Source: Actinomycetota bacterium
Lineage (GTDB): Bacteria > Actinomycetota > CADDZG01 > JAHWKV01 > JAOPZY01
NCBI GenBank assembly: GCA_025963875.1
Contig: JAOPZY010000162.1
Span: 1-43,988 of the forward strand
Direction: 5' to 3'
Length of the DNA stretch: 43,988 nucleotides
The position numbers and the translations under genes were made by a program. The notes under the pieces were generated by a model that ran no database searches, had not been told where the DNA came from, and saw only the letters and a program-made list of their open reading frames with translations. Below, in pieces: positions 6,997 through 14,416 of the stretch (positions are counted from its first letter, which is position 1; each line of letters starts with the position of its first letter).

Positions 6997-8388
6997 TCAG
7001 GCGACGATCGGATAGCCGGAGGTGGTCCACGCACTCATGCCGCCGGCAACGCTCAGCACCCGCCCCGGCCGCAGCGGGGCGAGAAGGCTGGCGGCTACCG
7101 TTGACCGGTAGCCGGTCGAGCAGATGAAGGCCACGGGGTTGTGGTTGGGCACCTGGTCGAGCCGGGCGGGAAGCTCGGCCCCCGTGATGAAGGTGGCTCC
7201 CTCGATGTGGCCGCCCGCCCACTCGGCGGGCTGGCGGACGTCGACCACGTTGACCGCGCGGGCCTCGATCCGGCTACGCAGCTCGTGCACGTCGAGCAGC
7301 GGGAGCATGTCCATCTCCCCGGCGCTCGCCCGCCAGGCGGCCATGCCGCCCGACAGCCAGCCCTCGGGGAGGTCGTAGCCCACGCGCAGCAGCTGCCACG
7401 CGGCTTCCCAGAGCTGCGCCGGTCCGTCGAGCACGAGCAGGACCCGGGCGCCCTCCGGAAGGACCGTGCCGGCCCAGGTCGAGAACGACGGGCCGAGCCC
7501 CACGTTGAGCGCACCGGGGATGTGCCCGCCGGCGAACGCCTCCGGGGACCGGGTGTCGACCACGATCGCCCCGGCGTCGCGATGGCGGCGGAATTCCGAG
7601 GGAACGAGCGCGGGCGGCTCCCAGAGGTCGATCCCCGGCGGTCCGCCCAGGTTCATGCCGCGCATCCGTCGCCAGTAGGGCGGTACGGCCGGGAGGTGGT
7701 CGAGCCGGAGGCACTCCTCGACGAACTCCTCCGAGGAGCTGATCCGGGACAGGACCGGGTTCGTCCGCCGCTCGTACCCGACGGTTGTGGACAGCCGGCT
7801 GCCGATGGTGCCGCCGCAGAGCGACCCCCGGACGTGGGTGGGATAGACCGCCACGTGGTCGCCGAGGCGCCACAGGAGCTGCTGGATGGTGTGGCAGGAA
7901 TCCTGGGCAGCGGAGCGGACGGTGTCGGGGCTCCCCAGCAGGTCGGGCCTGCCCACGTCGCCGACGAGCAGCGCCCCCCCGGAAAGAAGCAGCACCGGGT
8001 CCTCGCCGCGGGAGCGGTCGTAGACCAGCAGGCTCACGTGCTCGGGGGTGTGGCCGGGGGAGTGGATCACTTCGAAGGCGACGTCGCCCATCTCGATGAC
8101 CTCGCCGTCGGTGACGCTGCGGTTGTCGTAGCCGAGGTCGGCACCGGCGAAGCCCAGCACCTCGATGTCCTGGCGGAGGCGCAGCTCCGACAGGCCGCTC
8201 AGGTAGTCGTTGTGCCCGTGGGTGTCGATGGCGTAGGCGATCCGCAGCCCGTGCATCCGGGCGGACTCGAGGTAGACCTCCACGTCCCGGCGGGGATCGA
8301 GCACGAGCGCCCGGCCCGTCCTCTCGTCACCGACGAGATAGGACGCATGGCCCAAACTCTCCAGATAGAACTGCTCGAAGATCATCAT
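6997..8388 (-). CDS. Persulfide dioxygenase-like metallo-beta-lactamase protein fused to two rhodanese domains
   Basis: 463 residues. Residues 1-250 form an ETHE1-like metallo-beta-lactamase domain with the THGHNDYLSG metal motif, SPGHTPEH and GDVGRPDLLG. Two rhodanese domains follow. The first (about 270-360) has no catalytic Cys in its loop. The second (about 370-460) has the active-site loop FICSTGYRST. Such fusions oxidise glutathione-type persulfides to sulfite and move sulfane sulfur. The start ATG is preceded by GGGGG. A second ATG directly follows it. The ComA gene downstream could use the sulfite product. The protein is cytoplasmic, with no signal peptide. Confidence 0.92.
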   Translation of the reverse strand: MMIFEQFYLESLGHASYLVGDERTGRALVLDPRRDVEVYLESARMHGLRIAYAIDTHGHNDYLSGLSELRLRQDIEVLGFAGADLGYDNRSVTDGEVIEMGDVAFEVIHSPGHTPEHVSLLVYDRSRGEDPVLLLSGGALLVGDVGRPDLLGSPDTVRSAAQDSCHTIQQLLWRLGDHVAVYPTHVRGSLCGGTIGSRLSTTVGYERRTNPVLSRISSSEEFVEECLRLDHLPAVPPYWRRMRGMNLGGPPGIDLWEPPALVPSEFRRHRDAGAIVVDTRSPEAFAGGHIPGALNVGLGPSFSTWAGTVLPEGARVLLVLDGPAQLWEAAWQLLRVGYDLPEGWLSGGMAAWRASAGEMDMLPLLDVHELRSRIEARAVNVVDVRQPAEWAGGHIEGATFITGAELPARLDQVPNHNPVAFICSTGYRSTVAASLLAPLRPGRVLSVAGGMSAWTTSGYPIVA

Positions 8389-8462
8389 GGACCCCCATTT
8401 TTACCCGGGCCGCTCCCTACATCTGACAGTCTCAGTAGGCCAGGGCTGCCTGGGATATCCGT

Positions 8463-8515
8463 GAGAGCCGCTTGAGGATTGGCTGTGGATTTGCGGCCCT
8501 TCAAAAACGGCTCTC
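8463..8515. repeat. Inverted repeat between the dioxygenase and methyltransferase genes
   Basis: GAGAGCCG (8463-8470) and CGGCTCTC (8508-8515) are perfect inverted copies 37 nt apart. They lie in the divergent intergenic region, just upstream of the candidate -10 box at 8531, and could be operator half-sites or a hairpin. Confidence 0.5.
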
Positions 8516-8530
8516 GCGAGGGCCGCGGGC

Positions 8531-8566
8531 TATGATCCGGCCTGGGGCGCCCAGGACGATTATGAT
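8531..8566 (+). promoter_or_regulatory. Two candidate -10 boxes upstream of the methyltransferase cassette
   Basis: TATGATC occurs at 8531 and again at 8561. Each is a good -10 sequence, but neither has a clear -35 at 17 nt. The 30-bp phasing is notable. The cassette promoter most likely lies here. Confidence 0.35.
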
Positions 8567-8628
8567 CGAACAGACGTTCGAGGTCAGTGGAGCCAAGGGG
8601 CCCTCAAGCCCCGGATGGGAGCAAACAG

Positions 8629-10059
8629 GTGGCGGAACGGCGGGAACCGACCCAGACGTCGCGCTTCGGCGTCTCCCGCCGGGAGAACCACGACGCCAGC
8701 GCCTTCTATGCGCGGTTCACGCCCCCCAAGCTCAGCGCGGACAACGCAGTCCACCCAGACAAGGCCATCGACGAGATCTTCACCGGCGACGCCCGCGAGA
8801 TGAAGCATGTCCCCGATGCGTCGGTGGCGCTTGTGGTGACGTCGCCGCCCTACTTCGCCGGCAAGGAGTACGAGGAGGCCCTCGGGGAGGGCCACATCCC
8901 GGCCACCTACCTCGAGTACCTGCAGATGCTGGAGGACGTCTTCGCCGAGTGCGTGCGCAAGCTGGAGCCGGGCGGGCGCATCGCGGTCAACGTCGCCAAC
9001 CTCGGCCGGCGGCCGTACCGGTCGCTGTCCTCGGACGTCATCGGCATCCTCCAGGACAAGCTCCGCCTCCTGCTGCGCGGCGAGGTGATCTGGCAGAAGG
9101 CCCGGGGCTCCTCCGGCTCCTGTGCCTGGGGATCCTTCCAGCGGCCGGCCAACGCCGTCCTGCGTGACCTGACCGAGCGGGTGGTCATCGCCAGCAAGGG
9201 CCGGTTCGACCGTGCCCTGACCGCCCGTCAGCGGCACCGTGAGGGCCTGCCGTCGTCGGCCTCCCTCTGGCGCGACGAGTTCATGGAGGCCACCACCGAT
9301 GTCTGGGAGATGCCGCCGGAATCGGCCACGCGGGTCGGCCACGCCGCCCCCTTCCCGGTCGCCTTGCCGAGGCGGCTCATCCACCTGTACACCTACTACG
9401 ACGACCTCGTCCTCGACCCCTTCATGGGCTCGGGGACCACCGCGGTGGCAGCAATCGGGACGCGGCGCCATTTCGCCGGCTACGACATCGACGCCGCCTA
9501 TGTCCAGAAGGCCCGTGCCCGTGTCGCCCATGCACTCCAGCAGCGCGCCGGCCTTGACGAGGAGACGCTTTCGGTCGAACTCCCGGCCATCCCGGCGAAG
9601 GCCCATCCCGACGAGGACTTCCAGGCCCGGGCGGTCCGGGAGGGCCGGGCGGCCCGGGACGTGGCGGAGGCACTCCTGCACCAGTGCGGTTTCGAGGGAG
9701 TCCAGCGCAAGGTGCGCCTCCCGGTGGGGGTCGAGGTCAACTTCCGCGCCTACGACCGGGACGGCGGCGAGTGGTTCTTCGACGTGTCCGGCGGCTTCAC
9801 CTCCACTCGCCCGGGGCTCATGCGCACGGACACGCTCTGGAAGGCAGTGGGGAAGGCGGCGGTTCTCCACGAGGCGTACCCCAGGATCCCGCTGGTCCTG
9901 CTCACCACGGACTCGCCGAAAGGCGGGGCGGGCGGGGCGGCGCTTCGGGTGGTGCGTGGCCCCGACAAGCCCATCTTCGACGTCCTGCAGATGACGTCCT
10001 CGACCGATCAACGCAAGCTCCATGCCTACGCGCACGGGGTCCGGCCGGAGGGGACCTGA
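8629..10059 (+). CDS. Beta-class DNA methyltransferase fused to a degenerate nuclease-like domain
   Basis: 476 residues from GTG 8629, chosen because GGGAG lies 7 nt upstream. An upstream GTG at 8587 is possible. Motif IV TSPPY (about residues 70-74) precedes motif I DPFMGSGTT (about 263-271), the order of beta-class N4-cytosine or N6-adenine methyltransferases. The region between should bind the target. After about residue 335 comes a 140-residue extension that aligns without gaps over its core with the stand-alone protein at 10423-10842, sharing RPGL, RTDTL and a PD-(D/E)XK-like layout. In this fused copy the expected D and K positions are N and S (segment FFDVSGG), so it should not cut DNA. 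It is the first gene of a tight three-gene unit. Confidence 0.9.
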   Translation: MAERREPTQTSRFGVSRRENHDASAFYARFTPPKLSADNAVHPDKAIDEIFTGDAREMKHVPDASVALVVTSPPYFAGKEYEEALGEGHIPATYLEYLQMLEDVFAECVRKLEPGGRIAVNVANLGRRPYRSLSSDVIGILQDKLRLLLRGEVIWQKARGSSGSCAWGSFQRPANAVLRDLTERVVIASKGRFDRALTARQRHREGLPSSASLWRDEFMEATTDVWEMPPESATRVGHAAPFPVALPRRLIHLYTYYDDLVLDPFMGSGTTAVAAIGTRRHFAGYDIDAAYVQKARARVAHALQQRAGLDEETLSVELPAIPAKAHPDEDFQARAVREGRAARDVAEALLHQCGFEGVQRKVRLPVGVEVNFRAYDRDGGEWFFDVSGGFTSTRPGLMRTDTLWKAVGKAAVLHEAYPRIPLVLLTTDSPKGGAGGAALRVVRGPDKPIFDVLQMTSSTDQRKLHAYAHGVRPEGT

Positions 10060-10066
10060 GGCCCCG

Positions 10067-10426
10067 TTGGGTGCATCCGGCGGGACCCTGGGTTGGCCCG
10101 GCAGGGTCGCCGTCGGCGTCCTCCACGGCGACACGCCCGAGGTGTTCCTTGCGGAGTCCGATGCCGTGCTGGGCCGGCTCCTCGCCCTCCGGCTCGTGGG
10201 GCCCTCCCGCCCGGAGGACTTCGGGCCGGGGATCCTGGAGGAGATCCGGTCCGCCCTCCTCGAGCAGCGCTGGGCGGACGCCGTGACCGCGTGGATGCTG
10301 GCATCCGGGGAGGTCCTCGACGGCTACCCCGACGAGGAGGTCGTCACCGAGGAGATGCTGGACGACGAGCGGGCCTCGATGGAGATCCGGCTCTCGCCGA
10401 TCTTCGGCGGCCAGGCCGGCCCGTGA
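10067..10426 (+). CDS. Small acidic helical protein of the methyltransferase cassette
   Basis: About 119 residues from TTG 10067, where GAGG lies 5 nt upstream. The same frame opens at ATG 10022, which would overlap the methyltransferase by 38 nt and give 134 residues. A short strand-rich start (VAVGVLHGD) is followed by acidic helices such as DAVLGRLLALRLVGP, GILEEIRSALLEQRW and EEVVTEEMLDDER. I do not recognise it. Its stop codon overlaps the GTG start of the next gene. That coupling suggests it works with the nuclease, for example as a subunit, an inhibitor or a controller protein. Confidence 0.75.
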   Translation: MGASGGTLGWPGRVAVGVLHGDTPEVFLAESDAVLGRLLALRLVGPSRPEDFGPGILEEIRSALLEQRWADAVTAWMLASGEVLDGYPDEEVVTEEMLDDERASMEIRLSPIFGGQAGP

Positions 10427-10842
10427 GCCTCTTCCAGTCGGCCGCTTCCCTGCAGGGGCGCCAGTTCGCCGACCAGTGCGACCTCCTGCTCCGCAACTCA
10501 GGCTACGAGGTGGGCTCCCGGGTGCTGGTCACCACGATCGGCATCGAGATCGACCGAGAGGCGGTCAGTCCCACCGGGCGCATCATCTGGTTCGAGTACA
10601 AGGGCAGTGTCCAGGGGTCCCGGCCGGGGCTGCTTCGTACCGACACCCTCAAGAAGGCCATCGCCAACGGGGCACTCCTCAAGGCCATGGGGGACCGGCC
10701 CCCCTTCGTCGTGCTGACGTCCCATCTGCCCGAGGCGGGGGCCGGGCTCGCCATGCTCGAGACCGCCGTCGCGCTCGGCTACCTCGACGACGTCATCTGC
10801 GTCTACAAGCCCGCCGACACCGTCCGCCTCAAGCGCCTCTAG
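10423..10842 (+). CDS. Putative PD-(D/E)XK restriction endonuclease, paralogous to the methyltransferase C-terminus
   Basis: 139 residues from a GTG overlapping the previous stop (GTGA). An N-terminal helix (QFADQCDLLLRNSGYE) leads into GIEIDREAV with Asp44, then WFEYKGS with Glu58 and Lys60. This is the D...ExK arrangement of PD-(D/E)XK nucleases. SRPGLLRTDTL follows, nearly identical to the methyltransferase C-terminal segment, then FVVLTSHLPEAG. At 139 residues it is a bare nuclease core with no visible DNA-recognition domain, so specificity may come from the fused methyltransferase. No database search was possible. The nuclease assignment rests on motif and context. Confidence 0.78.
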   Translation: MSLFQSAASLQGRQFADQCDLLLRNSGYEVGSRVLVTTIGIEIDREAVSPTGRIIWFEYKGSVQGSRPGLLRTDTLKKAIANGALLKAMGDRPPFVVLTSHLPEAGAGLAMLETAVALGYLDDVICVYKPADTVRLKRL

Positions 10843-10857
10843 AGCCTTCGCCATGAT

Positions 10858-10906
10858 CTTCTTTGGGTGAATAACGCTGATATACGTTGTTCATCACCCA
10901 AAGAAG
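10858..10906. terminator. 49-bp imperfect palindrome between convergent genes
   Basis: CTTCTTTGGGTGA (10858-10870) pairs perfectly over 13 bp with TCACCCAAAGAAG (10894-10906). An inner AACG/CGTT stem surrounds an AT-rich loop. It lies 15 nt after the cassette stop and 7 nt before the end of the opposite gene, so a bidirectional terminator is the simplest reading. It is noticeably more AT-rich than its surroundings. Confidence 0.65.
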
Positions 10907-10913
10907 GTCCGCC

Positions 10914-11930
10914 TCAGAAGTTCTGCTTGGCGCCCGGCCCCTTGGTCTTCCAGCCGTAGACCCGTTGCGGGCCGCAGCTCCCCGTCCGGGGCGGCAGCTC
11001 GATGACCTCGGGCACGGGGTGGCGGAAGGAGGCTTCGAGCAGCGGGGCGGGATCCTCCCCGGCGCTCATGGCCAGGCAGGGCGCCACGAAGGCGCACGGG
11101 CCGCAGTGTTCCGGGGCCGGATCGGGGTAGATGGGCACCGCCGGGTCGCACATCTCCAGCGCAGCCGCTGCGAACTGACGCCGGAGTCGCCGGATCTCCT
11201 TGGGCGCCTTGCGAATCCGGGCCCTCCGGAACCACCCGTCGGGGTCCCCGACGACGGTGACGCCCCGGCGCCTCGGTCCCGCCGTGAACGCCATGGACGG
11301 CGCCGGCGGTCCCGGCGCCAGGCGGAGCTCGTTGATCATCACCCCGGCCACCGGCGCGTCGTACTGGGACTCGAGCGCCCAGCACAGGCAGGCGCTGCGG
11401 TGATCGAGCACGAGGGTGTCGAGGTCGGCCCACTCGCCGTCGACGATGCGGTGCTCCACGAGCCACAGGCGGTGGTGCTCGTCGACGACCACCAGCTCGA
11501 AACGGCCCCGGAACCGCACGGCTCTCCCGTCGGCGGCCACGAGCCCGGCCCCCGCCTGCGCGGGGTGGGGGACGACGACGTTGAACTCGGTGGTGACCCG
11601 CACGGCCGAGAAGTCGTCCACGCCGGGGGCCCAGTCGAAGTACCGAGAAAGCGCCAGGGCGCCGCGCTCGGTCGCGGACGCGTCGGCGTGCTGGGCACGC
11701 ATCGACTTGTGGAACGCCTCCATGGCGATGGGACGCACGAGGGAGCGGTCCCAGCCGCGCATGGCCGGGAAGTACCAGGCAGCGAGACCGTCGCGGACGG
11801 CCCGCCCCACGTCGACGGGCCGGAGCGGCTCGACGGGCTCCAGGTTCTGCCGTGCCGCGGCGCCGAAGTCCCATGCCCGGCGGCACCGTTGGAACGTCTC
11901 TGCATCCGTCAGGTCGATGACGTGGTCCAT
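10914..11930 (-). CDS. RecB/Cas4-like PD-(D/E)XK-fold protein with four-cysteine cluster, degenerate active site
   Basis: 338 residues. The layout matches Cas4/AddB/phage-type nucleases. There is one Cys near the N-terminus (FQRCRRAW, about residue 15) and a C-terminal Cys group ending HCGPCAFVAPC (about 280-290), which would bind an iron-sulfur cluster. The nuclease core RFRGRFELVVVD then LWLVEHRI carries Glu where motif II usually has Asp, and Arg where motif III (ExK) has Lys. The helix with LVLDHRSACLCWAL occupies the QxxxY region. Cleavage activity is therefore doubtful. It might bind DNA ends or be a variant nuclease. The ATG at 11930 is the best start. The long frame upstream is antisense shadow. 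Confidence 0.82.
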   Translation of the reverse strand: MDHVIDLTDAETFQRCRRAWDFGAAARQNLEPVEPLRPVDVGRAVRDGLAAWYFPAMRGWDRSLVRPIAMEAFHKSMRAQHADASATERGALALSRYFDWAPGVDDFSAVRVTTEFNVVVPHPAQAGAGLVAADGRAVRFRGRFELVVVDEHHRLWLVEHRIVDGEWADLDTLVLDHRSACLCWALESQYDAPVAGVMINELRLAPGPPAPSMAFTAGPRRRGVTVVGDPDGWFRRARIRKAPKEIRRLRRQFAAAALEMCDPAVPIYPDPAPEHCGPCAFVAPCLAMSAGEDPAPLLEASFRHPVPEVIELPPRTGSCGPQRVYGWKTKGPGAKQNF

Positions 11931-11980
11931 GCCAACGGAATGGTACCCGCCGGGCTCGCCTCTGCCGCCGCCCGAAGAGG

Positions 11981-13555
11981 TCAATGTGTGGGGTCCACGT
12001 CCGGCGGGAACAGGTGGGCAACCACCGGTGGGCCCTCTGCAAGCGCCAGCGCCGCCTTCTGGAACTCGCGGTCCGTCCCGGTCATCCGCCCGGTGTGCTG
12101 GCGGAGATGCTCCTCCCAGGACCGCACGAGGTACAGCTCCACGAACCGCCGGGGTTCCTCGCCGTCGCGGTAGAGCTCCCAGCGGACGGCGCCGGTCCGG
12201 CGACGGGAGCGCCGCACCCTGTCCATGGCCTGGAGGAAGGCCGCCGCGTTCTCCGGAGCCACCGTGTACGTCAAAGAAACGAGGACCGGTTCGTCCGCCG
12301 CCGGCTCCAGCACCATGTGCGGCTCCGGCCAGTAGACGGCGGGACTGCGATCGAGGCCGCCGACGTCGGCGAGCGGCCAGCGCACCAGCGCCAGGGCGCT
12401 CAGTCCCAGCAGCCCGCCGGCGATGCGCAGGGCCCAGGCCACGCTGGACTGCTCGGCGACGAGTCCCCACCCGGCGGAGGCGACGGCCATGCCGCCGAGC
12501 AGCACGATCTGGTAGATGGAGAGGCCACGTGCCCGCACCCAGCCGGGGAGAAAGAGCTGCATCTCGGCGTTGAGGGTGGCGAGGACGGCGATCCAGGCGA
12601 GGCCCGCCGGCACCAGGAGCAGCGCCACGATGGGCGTCGATCGTGTGGAGGCAAGGGCCGCCATCACGGCGGCGTAGGTGCAGAAGGCCAGGAGCAGCAT
12701 CCGGGCGTCGCTCAGTCCCGCCCGCAGCCGGGGCAGGGCGATGGCGCCACCGACCGCGCCCACGCCGAGGGCGGCGAGGAGCACGCCGTAGCCCCCGGCG
12801 CCGAGACCGAGCCGGTGGCTCGCGACCACCGGGAGGAGGGCCCAGATGGCGCTCCCCGGGATCGAGAACAGGGCGGCGGTGAGCAGGATGCGCCGGACCA
12901 CCGGGGAATAGCGGATGTAGCGGGTGCCGGCGAGCAGGGCAGCCCCGAGGCGCTCCCGGCCCTCCCGGACCGCGCGAGGAGGGTGCCAGGCCGCCAGCAC
13001 GATGGCGAAGGCCACGAAGGACACAGCGTTGAGGCCGAAGACGGCGCTGGCCCCGAGCCTCGCCACCGCGGCTCCGGCCAGCGCCGGCCCGACGGCCCGG
13101 GCAAGGTTCTGGTTCATGCCACCGAGCGCCGACGCGGACGCGAGGTCGGCCCGGGGGACCAGGTCCGGAATGATCGCCTGCTGGGCAGGCAGGCTGAAGA
13201 TGGCCCCGCAGCCCAGCAGGAACGTCAGCCCGAGCAGGAGGGCAGGGTGCAGATTGCCCCTGGCCGAGAGCACGGCCATCACCCCTGCCACCACCGTCTG
13301 GAAGACCTGGCTCCCGATGAGCAGGCGCCGCCGGTCGACGATGTCGGCGAGCACCCCTGCGGGAAGGGCGAAGAGCACCACCGGGAGGGTCGTGGCCGTC
13401 TGGACCAGGGCGACGAGGGCCGCAGCATTGGGCTGGTGGACCAGCAGCCACTGGGCACCCACGGTCTGCATCCAGGTCCCGATGTTGCTGACGAGGGTGG
13501 CGATCCAGATCCAGCGGAACATCGTCAGGCGGAGCGGCTTCCAGGCCGAGTCCAC
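11981..13555 (-). CDS. MFS exporter with C-terminal monooxygenase-like domain (EntS/MFS_3 type)
   Basis: 524 residues from GTG 13555, chosen because the next residues (DSAWKPLR) match the usual start of this family and a G-rich site precedes it. About twelve hydrophobic segments span residues 15-410, with the MFS loop motif LADIVDRRRLL near 70. The last 100 residues form a soluble ferredoxin-like antibiotic-biosynthesis-monooxygenase-type domain (LVSLTYTV, RWELYRDGE, HLRQHTG), a fusion typical of this MFS group. The substrate is unknown. The gene starts 41 nt after birA and reads in the same direction. Confidence 0.9.
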   Translation of the reverse strand: MDSAWKPLRLTMFRWIWIATLVSNIGTWMQTVGAQWLLVHQPNAAALVALVQTATTLPVVLFALPAGVLADIVDRRRLLIGSQVFQTVVAGVMAVLSARGNLHPALLLGLTFLLGCGAIFSLPAQQAIIPDLVPRADLASASALGGMNQNLARAVGPALAGAAVARLGASAVFGLNAVSFVAFAIVLAAWHPPRAVREGRERLGAALLAGTRYIRYSPVVRRILLTAALFSIPGSAIWALLPVVASHRLGLGAGGYGVLLAALGVGAVGGAIALPRLRAGLSDARMLLLAFCTYAAVMAALASTRSTPIVALLLVPAGLAWIAVLATLNAEMQLFLPGWVRARGLSIYQIVLLGGMAVASAGWGLVAEQSSVAWALRIAGGLLGLSALALVRWPLADVGGLDRSPAVYWPEPHMVLEPAADEPVLVSLTYTVAPENAAAFLQAMDRVRRSRRRTGAVRWELYRDGEEPRRFVELYLVRSWEEHLRQHTGRMTGTDREFQKAALALAEGPPVVAHLFPPDVDPTH

Positions 13556-13596
13556 CCCCAGCCCGCCGGCGGCGTCGACGGGACGCTGGTTGCGGT

Positions 13597-14379
13597 TCAG
13601 TCGAGGTAGGTGACGTCTCCCGCGGGAATGACGTCGCCCGTGTCGAGCACGAGGCCCCCGTACTCGTCGACGTCGACAGCGGTGGCCTTGATGACCTTGC
13701 CGTCGATCCTCACGGAGATCGCCTTGCCGATCGTGTCGCACATCTGCCGGTACTGGTTGAGGATCGGGCCGATCCTGCCAGCCGCGATGTCCTTGAGGGC
13801 CGAGTCGAGGTGGATGAGGATCCCGGCCAGCACCTCGGACCGGTCGTAGCTGCGGCCCGTTTCCACGACGCAGCTTGTCGCCGTCGCCTGGAGTTCCTTG
13901 GGGAACTGGTCCCGGGTGATCCGCATGTTGACGCCAACCCCGCAGACGACGAAGTTGACCTTCCCGTCCTGGATCTCCGTCTCGGAGAGCATGCCGCCGA
14001 GCTTGCGGCCCCGGGTGACGATGTCGTTGGGCCACTTGAGCTTGTTGGCCTGCCGGCGTTCCGCCAGCGCAAGGGAGGTCGAGATGCCCATCGCCATGGT
14101 GACGATGCTGACCTGGTCCGGGGGCAGCTTTGGCCGGAGGATGACGGAGAACAGCAGGGAGCCGAGGTTCGGCTGGCTGAACCAGGTGCGGTCGCCACGG
14201 CCACGTCCCTCGGTCTGGTGATCGGCGACCACGAGGGACCCTGACTTGGCCCCCGCCCGCGCCCACTCGACGGCCCGGTCGTTGGTGGAGTCGGTTACCT
14301 CGTAGAACTTGACCGGCTTCGCCCACCGCCACGTGGCCATCTCGATGGCGTCTTGGGAGATGTCGTACACGGTCGTCAT
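13597..14379 (-). CDS. birA: Biotin--[acetyl-CoA-carboxylase] ligase
   Basis: 260 residues. The biotin-binding signature GRGRGDRTWFSQP lies near residue 57, KLKWPNDIV near 102, and the small C-terminal SH3-like domain carries VRIDGKVIKATAVDVDEYG. There is no N-terminal helix-turn-helix, so this is a class I BirA without repressor function. It makes biotinyl-AMP and biotinylates acyl-CoA carboxylase carrier domains in the cytoplasm. The start is MTTVYD at 14379. Codons upstream are read through the divergent rlmN promoter and are discarded. No clear ribosome site is visible. Confidence 0.96.
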   Translation of the reverse strand: MTTVYDISQDAIEMATWRWAKPVKFYEVTDSTNDRAVEWARAGAKSGSLVVADHQTEGRGRGDRTWFSQPNLGSLLFSVILRPKLPPDQVSIVTMAMGISTSLALAERRQANKLKWPNDIVTRGRKLGGMLSETEIQDGKVNFVVCGVGVNMRITRDQFPKELQATATSCVVETGRSYDRSEVLAGILIHLDSALKDIAAGRIGPILNQYRQMCDTIGKAISVRIDGKVIKATAVDVDEYGGLVLDTGDVIPAGDVTYLD

Positions 14380-14416
14380 AGCGCAGTCAAGAATAGGGTA
14401 GCCGTACCATGGCTGC

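Noticed and set aside
10858-10906. Integron attC site or insertion-sequence end
   Set aside because: No attC core motifs at the ends, no integrase or transposase nearby and no target duplication. A terminator is simpler.
11931-13451. N-terminal extension of the Cas4-like frame
   Set aside because: It is out of frame across the MFS transporter and is compositionally like a shadow.
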